DNA of 64,000 bases, taken from positions 61,211 through 125,210 of the forward strand of contig USFB01000002.1 in the NCBI GenBank assembly GCA_900553895.1. The letters run 5' to 3'. Positions 25,654 through 35,915 of the stretch are shown here, in pieces. The notes beneath the pieces are model-generated. The model made no database searches. It saw nothing but the letters and a program-made list of their open reading frames with translations, and was not told the DNA's origin. This stretch comes from an uncultured bacterium. Its GTDB lineage: Bacteria > Cyanobacteriota > Vampirovibrionia > Gastranaerophilales > Gastranaerophilaceae. Each line of letters opens with the position of its first letter. Positions within the stretch are counted from its first letter, which is position 1. Made by a program: the position numbers and the translations under genes.

Positions 25654-25762
25654 AAGTACATTTTAGCACGAAAATTAAATACGTTTTTTAACAACTTGTG
25701 AAAACTTTTATTTCAATTCTGTTTGTGGAATAATATAGGCAGAAAAAAGGAAGGATATAATT

Positions 25763-27232
25763 ATGTCAGATGTTAGAGTAAGAATAGCTCCGTCACCAAG
25801 TGGCAACTTGCACGTTGGTACAGCTAGAACAGCTTTATTTAACTACTTATTTGCTAAAAAAAATAAGGGTACTTTTGTTTTAAGAATCGAAGATACAGAC
25901 GCAGAAAGAACAAGCCAAGCTTATGTTGACAATATTTTTGACAGCTTGAAAGCTTTGGGTTTAAACTGGGATGAAGGTCCTGATGTAGGTGGTGCTTACG
26001 GTCCTTATACACAATCTCAAAGATTTGATATCTACCCAAAATATATACAAAAACTTTTAGATGAAGGCTTTGCTTACGAATGTTTCTGCACACCGGAAGA
26101 GTTAGAAGCAGAAAAAGAAGAAGCAACAGCTAACAAAAAAGCTTACGTTTATTCTAAAAAATGTGAAAATTTAACAGAAGAAGAAAAAGCTAAATTAAGA
26201 GCAGAAGGCAGAAAACCTGCAATCAGATTTAATGTTGCAAAAGCGCAAAAAGCTTTCCATGAGTCTTCTATTTTAGAATTTGATGACCTTGTAAAGGGTA
26301 AATTACACATGGATACAAACTTAATCGGTGACTTTGTAATTATGAAATCAAATGGTGCGCCTACTTACAACTACGCTGTTGTAATTGACGATGCTTTAAT
26401 GAAAATTTCACACGTAATAAGAGGCGAAGACCATATTTCTAATACATACAAACAAATCTTGATTTTCGAAGCTTTAGGCTTTGAAGTTCCAAGATTTGGC
26501 CATTTAGGTATGATTCTTGCACCTGATAGAAGCAAACTTTCAAAAAGACACGGCGCAACAGCTGTTTCAGATTTCGTTGAACAAGGTTATTTGACTGAAG
26601 CTCTTGTAAACTTCGTTGCTTTATTGGGTTGGTCACCTTCTGACGGAGAAGAAATAAAGACTGTTGACCAAATCGCAGAAGATTTCAGAATCGGTGAAAT
26701 TTCATCTTCTAACTCAATTTTCGAATACGACAAATTGAAATGGATGAACAGCCACTACATAAAAATGTTACCAATGGATGAATTAAAAGCAAAGCTTAAA
26801 AAATATTTAACAAAATATGATTTAACAGAATTAACAGATGAACAATTCAACAGAATGATTGAAATCACTCGTGAGCCATTGGTTCTTCTTTCTGATATTA
26901 CAGACGCGGTTTCTTATTTCTTTGGCGGCGATAAAGTTGAAGTTGAACAAAAAGTTAAAGATGAAGTTTTATCTACAGAACTTTCTCAAGATGTTTTAAA
27001 AACTTTTGTTGAAGAAGCTTCTAACTGGGAATGGACAGAAGAAAACTTACACCACAAATTGGAAGAATTCCGCGGTAAATTCAAAGAAGAAAAAGGTTAC
27101 AAACCTAAATTTACTATGTGGGCAATCAGAGGTGCTGTAACAGGTAGAACTTGCGGTGCTGATATGGTTGCAACTTTAGCTATTATTGGTAAAGATAATT
27201 CTATCAAGAGAGCAAAAGCTGCTATTTTATAA
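25763..27232 (+). CDS. gltX: Glutamyl-tRNA synthetase
   Basis: 489 aa class I synthetase. HIGH-type motif SPSGNLHVGTARTALFN (10-26), FVLRIEDTD, and KMSKS-type KLSKRHG (about 258-264) are all present. It charges tRNA-Glu (and tRNA-Gln in organisms using the amidotransferase route). Ribosome site AAGGAAGGA. Monocistronic, followed by a long perfect hairpin. Length and motifs are canonical. Confidence 0.97.
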   Translation: MSDVRVRIAPSPSGNLHVGTARTALFNYLFAKKNKGTFVLRIEDTDAERTSQAYVDNIFDSLKALGLNWDEGPDVGGAYGPYTQSQRFDIYPKYIQKLLDEGFAYECFCTPEELEAEKEEATANKKAYVYSKKCENLTEEEKAKLRAEGRKPAIRFNVAKAQKAFHESSILEFDDLVKGKLHMDTNLIGDFVIMKSNGAPTYNYAVVIDDALMKISHVIRGEDHISNTYKQILIFEALGFEVPRFGHLGMILAPDRSKLSKRHGATAVSDFVEQGYLTEALVNFVALLGWSPSDGEEIKTVDQIAEDFRIGEISSSNSIFEYDKLKWMNSHYIKMLPMDELKAKLKKYLTKYDLTELTDEQFNRMIEITREPLVLLSDITDAVSYFFGGDKVEVEQKVKDEVLSTELSQDVLKTFVEEASNWEWTEENLHHKLEEFRGKFKEEKGYKPKFTMWAIRGAVTGRTCGADMVATLAIIGKDNSIKRAKAAIL

Positions 27233-27258
27233 GCAATAAGATTTGTAAATTATTATGT

Positions 27259-27296
27259 AAACGCGGCAAACTAAAGTATTTAGTTTGCCGCGTTTA
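27259..27296 (+). terminator. Terminator hairpin after gltX
   Basis: A 17-bp perfect stem (AAACGCGGCAAACTAAA and its complement) around GTA, followed by a weak T-tract. Confidence 0.8.
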
Positions 27297-27391
27297 TTGC
27301 TAAAACTTTACATTTCTTAAAAAACATGCTATTTTTAAATAAAACCACTTGTTTGGGGACATTTTTGCATAAACTCTAAAAAGGATTTGAA

Positions 27392-29068
27392 ATGTTTAAC
27401 AAAAATTTATCTTTTTTAAATAATGAAGAACTAAAAGAGAGATTAAAAAAATTTTCATTAGATGATACTCGAAAAAATATGTCATATTGCATGACACCAT
27501 CAAACGACTATTTATTAATGAAAGATGAGATTCCACTTGATGATATTAATAATCCGCGCGAAGCAGTTAAACAAATGCTTAAATCAACTATCAAAGGTGA
27601 AATGGGCAAAAATGATATTATTATTATGTTTGGTATCGGTTTAGGCTATTTACTTGACGAAGCTTTCAATACATATGAAAGCAAAATATACTTATACGAA
27701 CCTGATACAAAACTTTTACATTTTGTGTTAAATAATGTTGATATTTCAGAGCATCTTGCCAGCGGTCGAGTTTATATAACAGATAATTTAAAAGATTTGT
27801 TGAATAAATTGAGTGCAACTTATATTAATAAAGATAAAGTCGAAGTTGTTTATTTAAAAAATTATGCTCTCGTAAAAAGCAAAGAACTGTTAGAATTGAC
27901 TCAAAAGGTTTACGAAACTTGTAAGACCAAAATGGTTGACGTAAACACAATTGCAAGATTTTCTAAAAAATGGTTATTGAATACCTTGAGAAATATCAGC
28001 ACTGTAAACAATACTGCTGTTTCGATGCTTTCAGATTTAGAAAACAAATTTATCGGTCAAACGGCTTTGATTATTGCAGCAGGACCTTCATTAAGTGAAA
28101 ACATAGAAAAAATCAAAGCAAACAGAGATAAATTTATAATTTTTGCAGTTAATAAAGTTTTAAGAATCCTGGAAGCAAACGGCATAACTCCTGATTTTGC
28201 AGTATGTATGGACGCTAGTGCAATTAGTGCTACGTATAACGGTTTAGAAGATTATTGTGCAAAAATTAACTGCATAAGTGATTTAAAATCAGATGCAACA
28301 ATTTTAACTTCACCATTCAAAAAACATTTTCTAACGTTTTCTGACTCTGATTTTGTAGCAAAAAAATTGATTAATTTCAACAAGAGTTTAAAAGCGTATG
28401 AATTTGGCGGTTCTGCAACAACAATGGCACTTGTAGTTGCTTACAAACTGGGGTTCAACAAAATTATTTGCACTGGATTGGATTTAGCCTTCAAAAACGA
28501 TATTATGTATTCAACCGGTGAAACAATCAACAAAGCACCTAACGGTCAAATTATCACAGGAAATTCTACTAAAAATATTGTAAAAGTTAAATCTGTGACA
28601 GGTGAAACGGTAAATACTCGTGACGATTACGCTGCATTTATAAACCATTTTGAAACCTTGATAAAAGATTTAGGCATTAAAGAGGTTTACAATACAACAT
28701 CTTTTGGTGCTGCAATTGAAGGAATGAAGAATGTTGCATTTGATAATATTCCTCTATTTTTATCAACAACAGGGTTAAACTTGATTTTAGCAGAACCTAA
28801 ACCATTTAAAATTGAGACAAAAGATTGGACTCAAGAAGAGTTATTCTTAATAAATAATATTATTTCACTACTTTCAAAAGGTGTATTCTCGCCGGCTTTA
28901 ATTTCAGCAATCGTAAAATCTTCTCTTGTTTATGAATATATGCAAGCAGATATTATTCAAGTTATGCAGTCAAAATTTGATCCAAACTTAGCAGAAGAAT
29001 TTATTGAAAAAGCTAAAGCTGCAATAAAAGCAGTAGTTGAATATTTGCAGAAATACAGATTAATATAA
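27392..29068 (+). CDS. DUF115 / Maf-like protein (6-hydroxymethylpterin diphosphokinase MptE-like fold)
   Basis: 558 aa. The middle contains the DUF115 core: ALIIAAGPSLSENIEKIKAN (about 225-244), FAVCMDASA, and FGGSATTMALVVAYKLGFNK followed by CTGLDLAF (about 347-375). In motile bacteria this domain occurs in Maf flagellin glycosyltransferases; in archaea it occurs in MptE. With fliE and fliF in the window, a flagellin-glycosylation role is attractive but not proven. Ribosome site AAAAAGGA. It is followed 14 bp later by an exported-protein gene. Confidence 0.75.
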   Translation: MFNKNLSFLNNEELKERLKKFSLDDTRKNMSYCMTPSNDYLLMKDEIPLDDINNPREAVKQMLKSTIKGEMGKNDIIIMFGIGLGYLLDEAFNTYESKIYLYEPDTKLLHFVLNNVDISEHLASGRVYITDNLKDLLNKLSATYINKDKVEVVYLKNYALVKSKELLELTQKVYETCKTKMVDVNTIARFSKKWLLNTLRNISTVNNTAVSMLSDLENKFIGQTALIIAAGPSLSENIEKIKANRDKFIIFAVNKVLRILEANGITPDFAVCMDASAISATYNGLEDYCAKINCISDLKSDATILTSPFKKHFLTFSDSDFVAKKLINFNKSLKAYEFGGSATTMALVVAYKLGFNKIICTGLDLAFKNDIMYSTGETINKAPNGQIITGNSTKNIVKVKSVTGETVNTRDDYAAFINHFETLIKDLGIKEVYNTTSFGAAIEGMKNVAFDNIPLFLSTTGLNLILAEPKPFKIETKDWTQEELFLINNIISLLSKGVFSPALISAIVKSSLVYEYMQADIIQVMQSKFDPNLAEEFIEKAKAAIKAVVEYLQKYRLI

Positions 29069-29082
29069 TATTAGGAGTACCT

Positions 29083-29718
29083 ATGAAAAAAATCTTTCTG
29101 ACACTGATTTGTTTATGCCAAATTTCTACCTGTTTTGCAGCAGACTATTTAAAAGTGACAGCAATGGAAGATTTCAGCACTGATGCTCCTAAAAATACTT
29201 TTAATGTACGTCTCAGAGAAGAAGGCACGCTCGGTAAATATGAATTACCTACCAATTCTATTTTACATTGCAAAGTTTTACAAATCGTAGACCCAAAACG
29301 TGGCAAAAGAGATGCGGTTTTCTTCGTACAACCACTTACTTATACCAAAGATACTCAAACTCTTAATATAGAAGAAGAAATGTATGGCAAATACACAACA
29401 GTGGTTTTGTCAAAAGAAGAACTTAAGAAATTACCATACGGGAAATTGATTAAAAATGGCGTATTACTAGTTGGTAGCTATTTCGTAAAAGGACTTTCTG
29501 TTGGTGTAGCGTTTGTAGAAGGTATTGCTAAAAATGAACAGGATAATCGTCTAAAATCAGGTGTAACAAATGCTTATGAAGAATCTCCAATTTCTCTTGT
29601 CGAAAAAGGAGAACAACTTGATATAAAAACAGGTGACGATTTTTATTTTGTGTTTAAAACTGAAGAAGACGTTAAAGAGCCTAATTATTCATATACACCT
29701 GAAGAGGGGGAAAATTAA
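29083..29718 (+). CDS. Exported protein of unknown function
   Basis: 211 aa with a clear Sec signal peptide (MKKIFLTLICLCQISTCFA, cleavage after about residue 19). The mature part is beta-rich with a hydrophobic stretch (about 126-145, NGVLLVGSYFVKGLSVGVAF), followed by an acidic C-terminus. No family recognised. It follows the DUF115 gene by 14 bp with GGAG before the ATG, so the two are probably cotranscribed. Its end overlaps the convergent unknown gene by 4 bp. Confidence 0.7.
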   Translation: MKKIFLTLICLCQISTCFAADYLKVTAMEDFSTDAPKNTFNVRLREEGTLGKYELPTNSILHCKVLQIVDPKRGKRDAVFFVQPLTYTKDTQTLNIEEEMYGKYTTVVLSKEELKKLPYGKLIKNGVLLVGSYFVKGLSVGVAFVEGIAKNEQDNRLKSGVTNAYEESPISLVEKGEQLDIKTGDDFYFVFKTEEDVKEPNYSYTPEEGEN

Positions 29719-31574
29719 GCAAAGTTTCTTTCAACTTGAATTTTATCAATTTCTTTTTGAGTTGTAACAGAAACACCAACTAAATTGAATTTTGATAAGT
29801 CAACTTCTTTTGCTGCAGCAACCATTCCGGAGAAAGAGCCTGTGATTTTATTCAAGAACAAGTTTTGAACGGTTGATGATGCGTTTGAAAAATAGTTCAT
29901 TGCCCAGTCTTGAGTTGTTGAGCCCATATCGCTGAATTTTTTAAATACTTCTGTTGCAAAACCAAATTTTGATTCGCCTGTTTCTTTCAAATATTTTGTA
30001 ATATTTTCTGCACTTCTGAATGCTTTATTCTTTAATTCTAATTCAGAGAAGTTAGATTTTTCTTGTATTTCATTTTCTTTAACAACTTCTTCTTTTTTAT
30101 CAACTGTAAATTTATTTTCTATTTGTTCTGAGTTAGCTTTGATTTGGTTCATCAAAGCTTGCTGTCTTGTTTGAGCTTCTCTGAATTCAGTTTCTGTTTT
30201 TGTATTAACGATTTCAGTAACACCAACTTTTTTTTCGGCCGGAGCTTTTAATTCTGCTCCGCTATCGGTTGCAACTGTTGAATAGTTACCGTTAGTAACT
30301 TCATCCAACAATTTAACCAATTCTTCTTTTGGCATTGTTAAAGCTTCAGGATGTTCTTCAACAAATTCGTTTACTTGCTTCAAAACTTCTTTATAAATAG
30401 GAAGATTATAAGCATCTTTGTTCATTGTGCCAAGAATTTCTTTTTTAGATTCTTCAGCAACTTTTTGGTTTACTGCAGTACCTGACATTGCGCCGGAATA
30501 AAGATTTTTATACAAATCTCTTTGAGCAACAAGTTCTTTTTCGTCTTCGGTTAATTCAATACCTTTTGCTTCTTTTTCTTTAATAGCTTTAAGTTTTTCT
30601 GCATTTTCTTGGAAAAATTGTTTTGCAGGTTCGCTCATTTGAGAATAAGTTTCTTTAATGCTTTCTTCTGATTTTTCTGCAAAAATACCGGCAGCCATAG
30701 CAGTTTGATCTTTATCAGTTGGAACATTACCTTCAACGTCTTTAGTTCCCATTGCTTGTGAAAGTTCTTCAACAGACCAACTGTCAGCCCAAGCTTCTTT
30801 AGCTTGAGGAGTTTCAAAGCTTGCAAGAACAGCGTTCAAACCTTTTAGTCTGTTGTCAGAAGCCAAAGTTGCAATTGCTTGTTTGAAGATTGCTTTTTCT
30901 TCATCAGGAGTGTTAATTAACAAACGACCAAAGGTTTGTAATTGACCTTTATAAATACTTGCTTTTTCTTTTGCTGATTTAGCATTTTTAAGAGGTGTTA
31001 ATAATGTTTTATTGAAGAAATCAAACAAAGCTTTTTGTAATTCTTCAGGTTGAGTATTTTCTAAAGTTGCATCTTTTTTTAAGCAACCTGTTTCTTTTAA
31101 TCTTTCTAAAAGAGAAGATTTTTTAACACTATCATTGTGTTTTTTAAATCCTTCTATTGTCCAACCTGTGTTTACAGCGATAAAATAAGCATTACCAAGT
31201 TTTCCGGCTTTTTCTAAATCAATTTTGCCATCAACAACAGAATCTTTAATAGCAACTTTTAAGCAATCAATTATTTGTTTTAATTGAGCGTCAGTAGCTG
31301 ATTCAATTTGTTTTTGGTTCATACCGGAAATACGATATAAAATACCACTGTTTTTAAGTTCTTCAGGCTTCAAACCAAGTTTAGAAAATTCTGCACACAA
31401 TTTTTCTAATAATTCATCAAGTTTAGAGGTATTCTTCTTGTCTTCAACAGAGATATTAGCTTTGTTGGCTTCTGTGATAACAGAATTAACAGGCTTGTTT
31501 TCAACTGCAACTTTTGTTGTCGCTGTTGTATTAGAAGCGTATTCAATTTTATTGTTAATACCATCTAATGCCAT
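29715..31574 (-). CDS. Large unknown helical protein
   Basis: 619 aa from the ATG at 31574, which has AAGAGGTG 6 nt upstream; the GTG at 31583 lies within that ribosome site. Highly charged and helical throughout, with no signal peptide or membrane span. It includes a Glu/Lys-rich middle (LKAIKEKEAKGIELTEDEKE) and a Ser/Phe-rich C-terminus (GSTTQDWAMNYFSNASSTVQ). The N-terminus MALDGINNKIEYAS is of the short polar type common to lineage-specific proteins here. It resembles no family I know. The sequence style (low Cys/Trp, many Lys/Glu/Gln) is compatible with a secreted, hook-associated or scaffold-like protein, but that is speculation. Confidence 0.7.
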   Translation of the reverse strand: MALDGINNKIEYASNTTATTKVAVENKPVNSVITEANKANISVEDKKNTSKLDELLEKLCAEFSKLGLKPEELKNSGILYRISGMNQKQIESATDAQLKQIIDCLKVAIKDSVVDGKIDLEKAGKLGNAYFIAVNTGWTIEGFKKHNDSVKKSSLLERLKETGCLKKDATLENTQPEELQKALFDFFNKTLLTPLKNAKSAKEKASIYKGQLQTFGRLLINTPDEEKAIFKQAIATLASDNRLKGLNAVLASFETPQAKEAWADSWSVEELSQAMGTKDVEGNVPTDKDQTAMAAGIFAEKSEESIKETYSQMSEPAKQFFQENAEKLKAIKEKEAKGIELTEDEKELVAQRDLYKNLYSGAMSGTAVNQKVAEESKKEILGTMNKDAYNLPIYKEVLKQVNEFVEEHPEALTMPKEELVKLLDEVTNGNYSTVATDSGAELKAPAEKKVGVTEIVNTKTETEFREAQTRQQALMNQIKANSEQIENKFTVDKKEEVVKENEIQEKSNFSELELKNKAFRSAENITKYLKETGESKFGFATEVFKKFSDMGSTTQDWAMNYFSNASSTVQNLFLNKITGSFSGMVAAAKEVDLSKFNLVGVSVTTQKEIDKIQVERNFA

Positions 31575-31688
31575 CTTAAACACCTCTTATATATATAAAG
31601 TTTAGATTTAAAGGTTGATTTCAGTCGCAATAAAAATCTTTACAAAAGTTAATATTGTAACAGATTGTAAAACTTTAATTAAAAACTC

Positions 31689-31715
31689 TAAAGTTTTTCA
31701 AAAAAATGCCGATAT
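31689..31715 (+). promoter_or_regulatory. Sigma-28 (FliA/SigD)-type promoter
   Basis: TAAAGTTT (31689-31696), 11-bp gap, GCCGATAT (31708-31715): an essentially perfect match to the flagellar sigma consensus, about 38 bp before the small gene at 31753. Confidence 0.8.
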
Positions 31716-31752
31716 ACAAAATGTAGGTAATACAAAATAAGGAGTAATCGAT

Positions 31753-31881
31753 ATGTACGCAATGTGGCCAGGATGTTATAGTTTTAGAGATGAAATCAAA
31801 ATGTTCGCATTATGGTTAAAAGAACAGCTAGATTCTCTTATGTTAAAGATTTACGAAATTGACCGTGCAATGAATGGTTAA
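31753..31881 (+). CDS. Small protein (42 aa) under a flagellar-type promoter
   Basis: ATG with a perfect AAGGAG 8 nt upstream, a sigma-28-like promoter 38 bp before that, and an intrinsic terminator 40 bp after the stop: a complete transcription unit. The peptide (MYAMWPGCYSFRDE start, IYEIDRAMNG end) has a hydrophobic/aromatic head and an amphipathic helix (MFALWLKEQLDSLMLKIYE). No family recognised. The promoter predicts co-expression with late flagellar genes; a chaperone, anti-sigma-like or regulator role is only a guess. Confidence 0.75.
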   Translation: MYAMWPGCYSFRDEIKMFALWLKEQLDSLMLKIYEIDRAMNG

Positions 31882-31919
31882 TTCAGACATAAATTCTCTC
31901 TCTCTTTTCTCGAATATTT

Positions 31920-31948
31920 AAGAGGTTGATATAATCAACCTCTTTTTT
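31920..31948 (+). terminator. Terminator after the 42-aa gene
   Basis: AGAGGTTGAT and ATCAACCTCT pair around ATA, followed by TTTTTT. Confidence 0.9.
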
Positions 31949-32002
31949 CTATTGTTATAGATTCTATCAGATTTGTTACTCCGCAGATTGGAATCGTACG
32001 AA

Positions 32003-33055
32003 CTAAGCTTTTATCATCTCCCAAGCCTGACGTGGGCAAACTCCTGAGCAAATACCACAACCTATACATTTTTCATCATGCACTAAATATGTTTTTTCTA
32101 GTTTAGTAATTGCTTTTTGTGGACAATTATTTAAACATAAATCACACCCAACACATTTTTCTGCGTTCCAATGTGGTATTCTCAGTCTTGCGTTTCCGCT
32201 TTCTGACAGCCCGAAAACTTCTCCATCGTCTTCGACCAAATCACCAAATAAACCTTCTTTAAACCATTCTGCGTCTTTAAACTCTTTTACTGAGATTTTC
32301 TTTTCTTTTAGTTCTTTTGGAAGCGGAACAATTTTTGACCAACTAGAAAAATCAAGCAATTCGTCTTTTAATTCGGGTTGTTCAATGGCGTTCAAAAAGT
32401 CTTCCATGCCGGATTTTAGAAAATCTTTGTCAAATTTATCAAGCTTAACAATTTCTACGCATTTTGCCAAACCCTCAACTTTACCTCGAACATAAACCGT
32501 TCCGCCGACCATGCCTACACAAGAGCGATTGCCGAGGATTGACGGTAAATTTTCGCAGTCATAACCGCAAATTACGGCAATTCCGCCACCCATGAATTCG
32601 AAACTAAAAGAACCTGTATTTTTTAATACCCAAAATTGTGGTGGTTCAAATTTCGGATCGTGTTTCATTAATGCGCCTGAACGTGTTCCTACTCGACCGC
32701 CAACATAAATTTTACCGCCTGCAGCACAATGTGAAGCGGTATCTCCACCATCACCTTTAACAATGATTTCTGCACCCGAATTCAACCAGCCAATATCTGC
32801 AGGGGCAGAACCTTCAACAATTATTTTTGTTCCGTCCATTCCCATAGCACCGACTCTTTGTCCGGGATTAGTTATATGAAATGTTAAATTGTTGTTTATA
32901 GAATGTTTGCAACCTCCACCGATATCGTGTTGTCCGCAGGCTTCGATTTCAAACTCACAAACACCTTCTTCGATTTTTTTGTAAATCGTTTGAAGAAGTT
33001 CTTGTGTTGACATTCTTGTATTATTTTTTAATGATTTTATTTTGCAAATTGTCAT
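32003..33055 (-). CDS. Glutamate synthase GXGXG (alpha-subunit C-terminal) domain with two 4Fe-4S clusters
   Basis: 350 aa from the ATG at 33055 (AAGGA upstream). The N-terminal part is the GltB-type GXGXG beta-helix ([49 protein letters not shown]). A C-terminal ferredoxin module has two CxxCxxCxxxC sets ([22 protein letters not shown]). Third gene of a split, archaeal-type glutamate synthase with the amidotransferase and FMN subunits encoded separately just upstream. The ferredoxin domain would pass electrons to the FMN/3Fe-4S centre. Confidence 0.87.
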   Translation of the reverse strand: MTICKIKSLKNNTRMSTQELLQTIYKKIEEGVCEFEIEACGQHDIGGGCKHSINNNLTFHITNPGQRVGAMGMDGTKIIVEGSAPADIGWLNSGAEIIVKGDGGDTASHCAAGGKIYVGGRVGTRSGALMKHDPKFEPPQFWVLKNTGSFSFEFMGGGIAVICGYDCENLPSILGNRSCVGMVGGTVYVRGKVEGLAKCVEIVKLDKFDKDFLKSGMEDFLNAIEQPELKDELLDFSSWSKIVPLPKELKEKKISVKEFKDAEWFKEGLFGDLVEDDGEVFGLSESGNARLRIPHWNAEKCVGCDLCLNNCPQKAITKLEKTYLVHDEKCIGCGICSGVCPRQAWEMIKA

Positions 33056-33069
33056 GATTTTTCCTTGCT

Positions 33070-34695
33070 CTAACAACTATACTGAATATCCAGTCTTCGT
33101 GAAATGTGCTTATCTACCGTAATTAAGGCATCTGAACGTCCGACTGGCAACGTTGAACAGCCGACAGGTGCCATAAGCTTCTTGAGTTCGATATCTGTCG
33201 CTAGGATGTAATTAACAAGATTTTGAGCAACTTTATCGACATCCAGCCTTTTAACCAAACATTCTTGTTGTGCCGCAATCCCAGCAGGACAAAGTCCTGT
33301 GTTACAAGCATTGCATTTGCCTGTGTCATTTCCTACACATCCTGCTATTTCCATAATCATTCTGCCTGTAAACACTCCGTTTGCGCCAAGGCAAATAAGT
33401 TTAAATGCGTCAGCTGCGAAGCTTCCAGTTTGTCCTAAACCTCCACCGGCAAACAGTGGAATTTCTCCTTGTCTACCTTGATGAACCGCTGCTAAATAAC
33501 AATCCCTCAATTTTGATGTTATCGGATGTCCTGTGTGGTTTAAAGAAATCTCGTGCGCAGCTCCTGTTCCTCCTGCTAAACCATCAAGGAAAAATCCGCC
33601 AACGATATTATATGGGTCACGAAGCAAGTTGTTATAAACAGAAACGCTCGTAACAGACGCCGCAACCTTAATTGCAACAGGTACTTTAAAGTTAAATGCT
33701 GCGTTCATAGACAAAAACATTTTTTGAACGCTTTCTTCTATTGAATACAAGCCTTGATGTGTAGGTGGTGAAAGCAAATCTGCTTTTGGAACACCCCTGA
33801 TTTCTTGAACATATTTTGCGACTTTGCTCGCAAGCAGAAGTCCGCCATCTCCGGGTTTTGCGCCTTGACCAATTTTGATTAAGATACCCGCAGGATCTTC
33901 TGTCATTTCAGGTAAAGATTTAATAATTCTATTCCAACCGAAGTGACCTGACGCAATTTGCAAAATCATGTATTTTACATATCTGGATTTTAAAAGCTTA
34001 GTCGGAATTCCGCCTTCTCCTGTACACATACGGATTGGAATTCCCATAACTTCATTTAAGTAAGCAGTTGCAATTGCCATAGCTTCCCACATACGCCAAG
34101 AAACTGCACCTATTGACATATCACCAAAAATAATAGGATAAATCCATCTGTTAGGCGGAAGTGAAGCTGTTTCAATAATTTTTCCGTCTTTAACGTCAAA
34201 ATTTAATTTGTCGGCTTTTAAAACTCGTCCGAATGGAGTTTTAAGTTCAAATGTGTGTCGTTGAGCGTCCAACGACGGATCGGTCATTTGCGAAATTCTG
34301 CCGATTTTAATTTTGTCCAAAGTTCGACCTTCCGTATTTAAATTAGAACGTCCGCCTTTTTTAAACGAGTCTGCTTTTTGTGCCCTATAGGCTACCGAAT
34401 ATTTGTCATCTTTGTTACGAACTGCTTTTATTGCGCCGTTTGGGCAAACATTTGCACACATGCCACAGCCGTGGCAATAGTTATCCAAAGAAACTCGTTG
34501 CTTGATTACTAAAACTTTTTCGGCTTTTGATTTTGCCATAATTGAGTTTGTTTTTCTTGTTTCAACCGCAGGAGTAATTGCGTTAAAAGAACAAGTAGCC
34601 GTACATTTTCCGCAGCCTATGCATTTTTCTTCGTCATACTCAATTATCCAAGGTAAGTCACTTTTATGAAGTTCGTTAATTTTTACTGCTGCCAT
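33070..34695 (-). CDS. Glutamate synthase FMN-binding (synthase) subunit with ferredoxin domain
   Basis: 541 aa. An N-terminal 2x[4Fe-4S] module ([22 protein letters not shown]) is followed by the GltB FMN/TIM-barrel domain: [25 protein letters not shown] (about 280-294), [18 protein letters not shown] and the cysteine cluster [20 protein letters not shown] (about 455-474) for the iron-sulfur centre. It converts 2-oxoglutarate plus ammonia, delivered from glutamine, into glutamate. It overlaps the amidotransferase gene by 13 bp upstream and is 14 bp from the GXGXG subunit gene. Confidence 0.92.
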   Translation of the reverse strand: MAAVKINELHKSDLPWIIEYDEEKCIGCGKCTATCSFNAITPAVETRKTNSIMAKSKAEKVLVIKQRVSLDNYCHGCGMCANVCPNGAIKAVRNKDDKYSVAYRAQKADSFKKGGRSNLNTEGRTLDKIKIGRISQMTDPSLDAQRHTFELKTPFGRVLKADKLNFDVKDGKIIETASLPPNRWIYPIIFGDMSIGAVSWRMWEAMAIATAYLNEVMGIPIRMCTGEGGIPTKLLKSRYVKYMILQIASGHFGWNRIIKSLPEMTEDPAGILIKIGQGAKPGDGGLLLASKVAKYVQEIRGVPKADLLSPPTHQGLYSIEESVQKMFLSMNAAFNFKVPVAIKVAASVTSVSVYNNLLRDPYNIVGGFFLDGLAGGTGAAHEISLNHTGHPITSKLRDCYLAAVHQGRQGEIPLFAGGGLGQTGSFAADAFKLICLGANGVFTGRMIMEIAGCVGNDTGKCNACNTGLCPAGIAAQQECLVKRLDVDKVAQNLVNYILATDIELKKLMAPVGCSTLPVGRSDALITVDKHISRRLDIQYSC

Positions 34696-35789
34696 CTTTC
34701 CACCGTTAAATCATCTCTAACTATTATTGTTTCATGCTCATTTGGATAAATATCTTTTGAAATATCCCTATTTGGCATTAAATCATTTATTCCGACAACT
34801 TCTGAAGTCATAATTACCGTATCTTTATCGCGTCCGATTACAACAGGGCGAAGTTTTTTAGAGTCGCAAACACAAAGAAGTTCTTTGTTTGGAGTTACTG
34901 CAAGAAGCGTGTTTGGACCATTAATTTCCAAATGCGATAATGAAGCTTTTATTCTTAACAAAATCTCTTTGTCTTCACGTTTAATTATTTCATCATACTC
35001 TAAAGGCGTAATTGTGTGTTTAAAGTATTGAAGTGGCCAACCGAGTATTTTATTTATGTAATGCAAAGTGTACAAAAGACATTGTGAATCGGATTCAAAG
35101 CCCATATAACCTTTGTAAAGTTTTTGTTGATAATACTTATTTTTTTCGTAAAAAGTATTTTCGCCATTTACTAAACCTGTATAGCCTTCCAAGAAAAACG
35201 GATGCGCAGCATAGCGCACAATATCATAATTTGTATTTTGTCTGCATTGTGCGGTAATTATACTGGAAGTTAAATCCTTATTACCTTCCCACAAATCAAA
35301 ATATGTTCCGATATCACGAGGACTGCCAATTTCTTTTAAAGTCAAAGTATCAGGCCAAAAAGAATAGATGTAGCCAGAATTGTCTTGTTCTAAAGCTTTT
35401 CTAAGTCTTATTGCAGTATCAATAAGTAACTCTTCTTTTTCTTCTTTTGTTGCGTGTTTATAACTCTTAGGATATTGAACAACCTCAAATATATAGTTTG
35501 GCATTGCTTCAATTTTTAAGCCTTTTTTGTTATTGATATTTGGTGACCATTGCATAACTCGAGAAAAGCCTATTTCACGCAGAATGTCTTCTGCAAGTCT
35601 TGTCCCTTCAACGGTTGCAGCCATTGAAAGAAGCGGTAAATCTTTGTAGTTTTCAAACAGTCCGCCCATATCCTGCATAATGAATGCAAAACCTGAGTCG
35701 TCATGTCCCTCTTGTTGGCTTCTCATAAGCTTTAGAGCCAAAGAAGGGTGTAATTTCTTTTTTGATTTTATTGCGCCAATTCTACACAT
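34683..35789 (-). CDS. Glutamate synthase class II glutamine amidotransferase subunit
   Basis: 368 aa beginning MCRIGAIKSKKK: Cys2 becomes the N-terminal nucleophile after methionine removal. RSQQEGHDDSGFAFIMQD is the glutamine-binding loop, and ESDSQCLLY is a later conserved block. It releases ammonia from glutamine for the FMN subunit encoded next. As in archaeal GltB1, this Ntn domain is a free polypeptide. First gene of the three-gene operon. Confidence 0.88.
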   Translation of the reverse strand: MCRIGAIKSKKKLHPSLALKLMRSQQEGHDDSGFAFIMQDMGGLFENYKDLPLLSMAATVEGTRLAEDILREIGFSRVMQWSPNINNKKGLKIEAMPNYIFEVVQYPKSYKHATKEEKEELLIDTAIRLRKALEQDNSGYIYSFWPDTLTLKEIGSPRDIGTYFDLWEGNKDLTSSIITAQCRQNTNYDIVRYAAHPFFLEGYTGLVNGENTFYEKNKYYQQKLYKGYMGFESDSQCLLYTLHYINKILGWPLQYFKHTITPLEYDEIIKREDKEILLRIKASLSHLEINGPNTLLAVTPNKELLCVCDSKKLRPVVIGRDKDTVIMTSEVVGINDLMPNRDISKDIYPNEHETIIVRDDLTVERWQQ

Positions 35790-35915
35790 CTAATTTTAGA
35801 GTCCCCTTTAAATATATAATTAAAATTTTACCGTTTTTTTTAATCAGCGTCAAGTTAGTTGTTATCTAATATAAAATGTGGTATCATTGAGTATAATTAA
35901 TAGAGAGTTTTTAAT

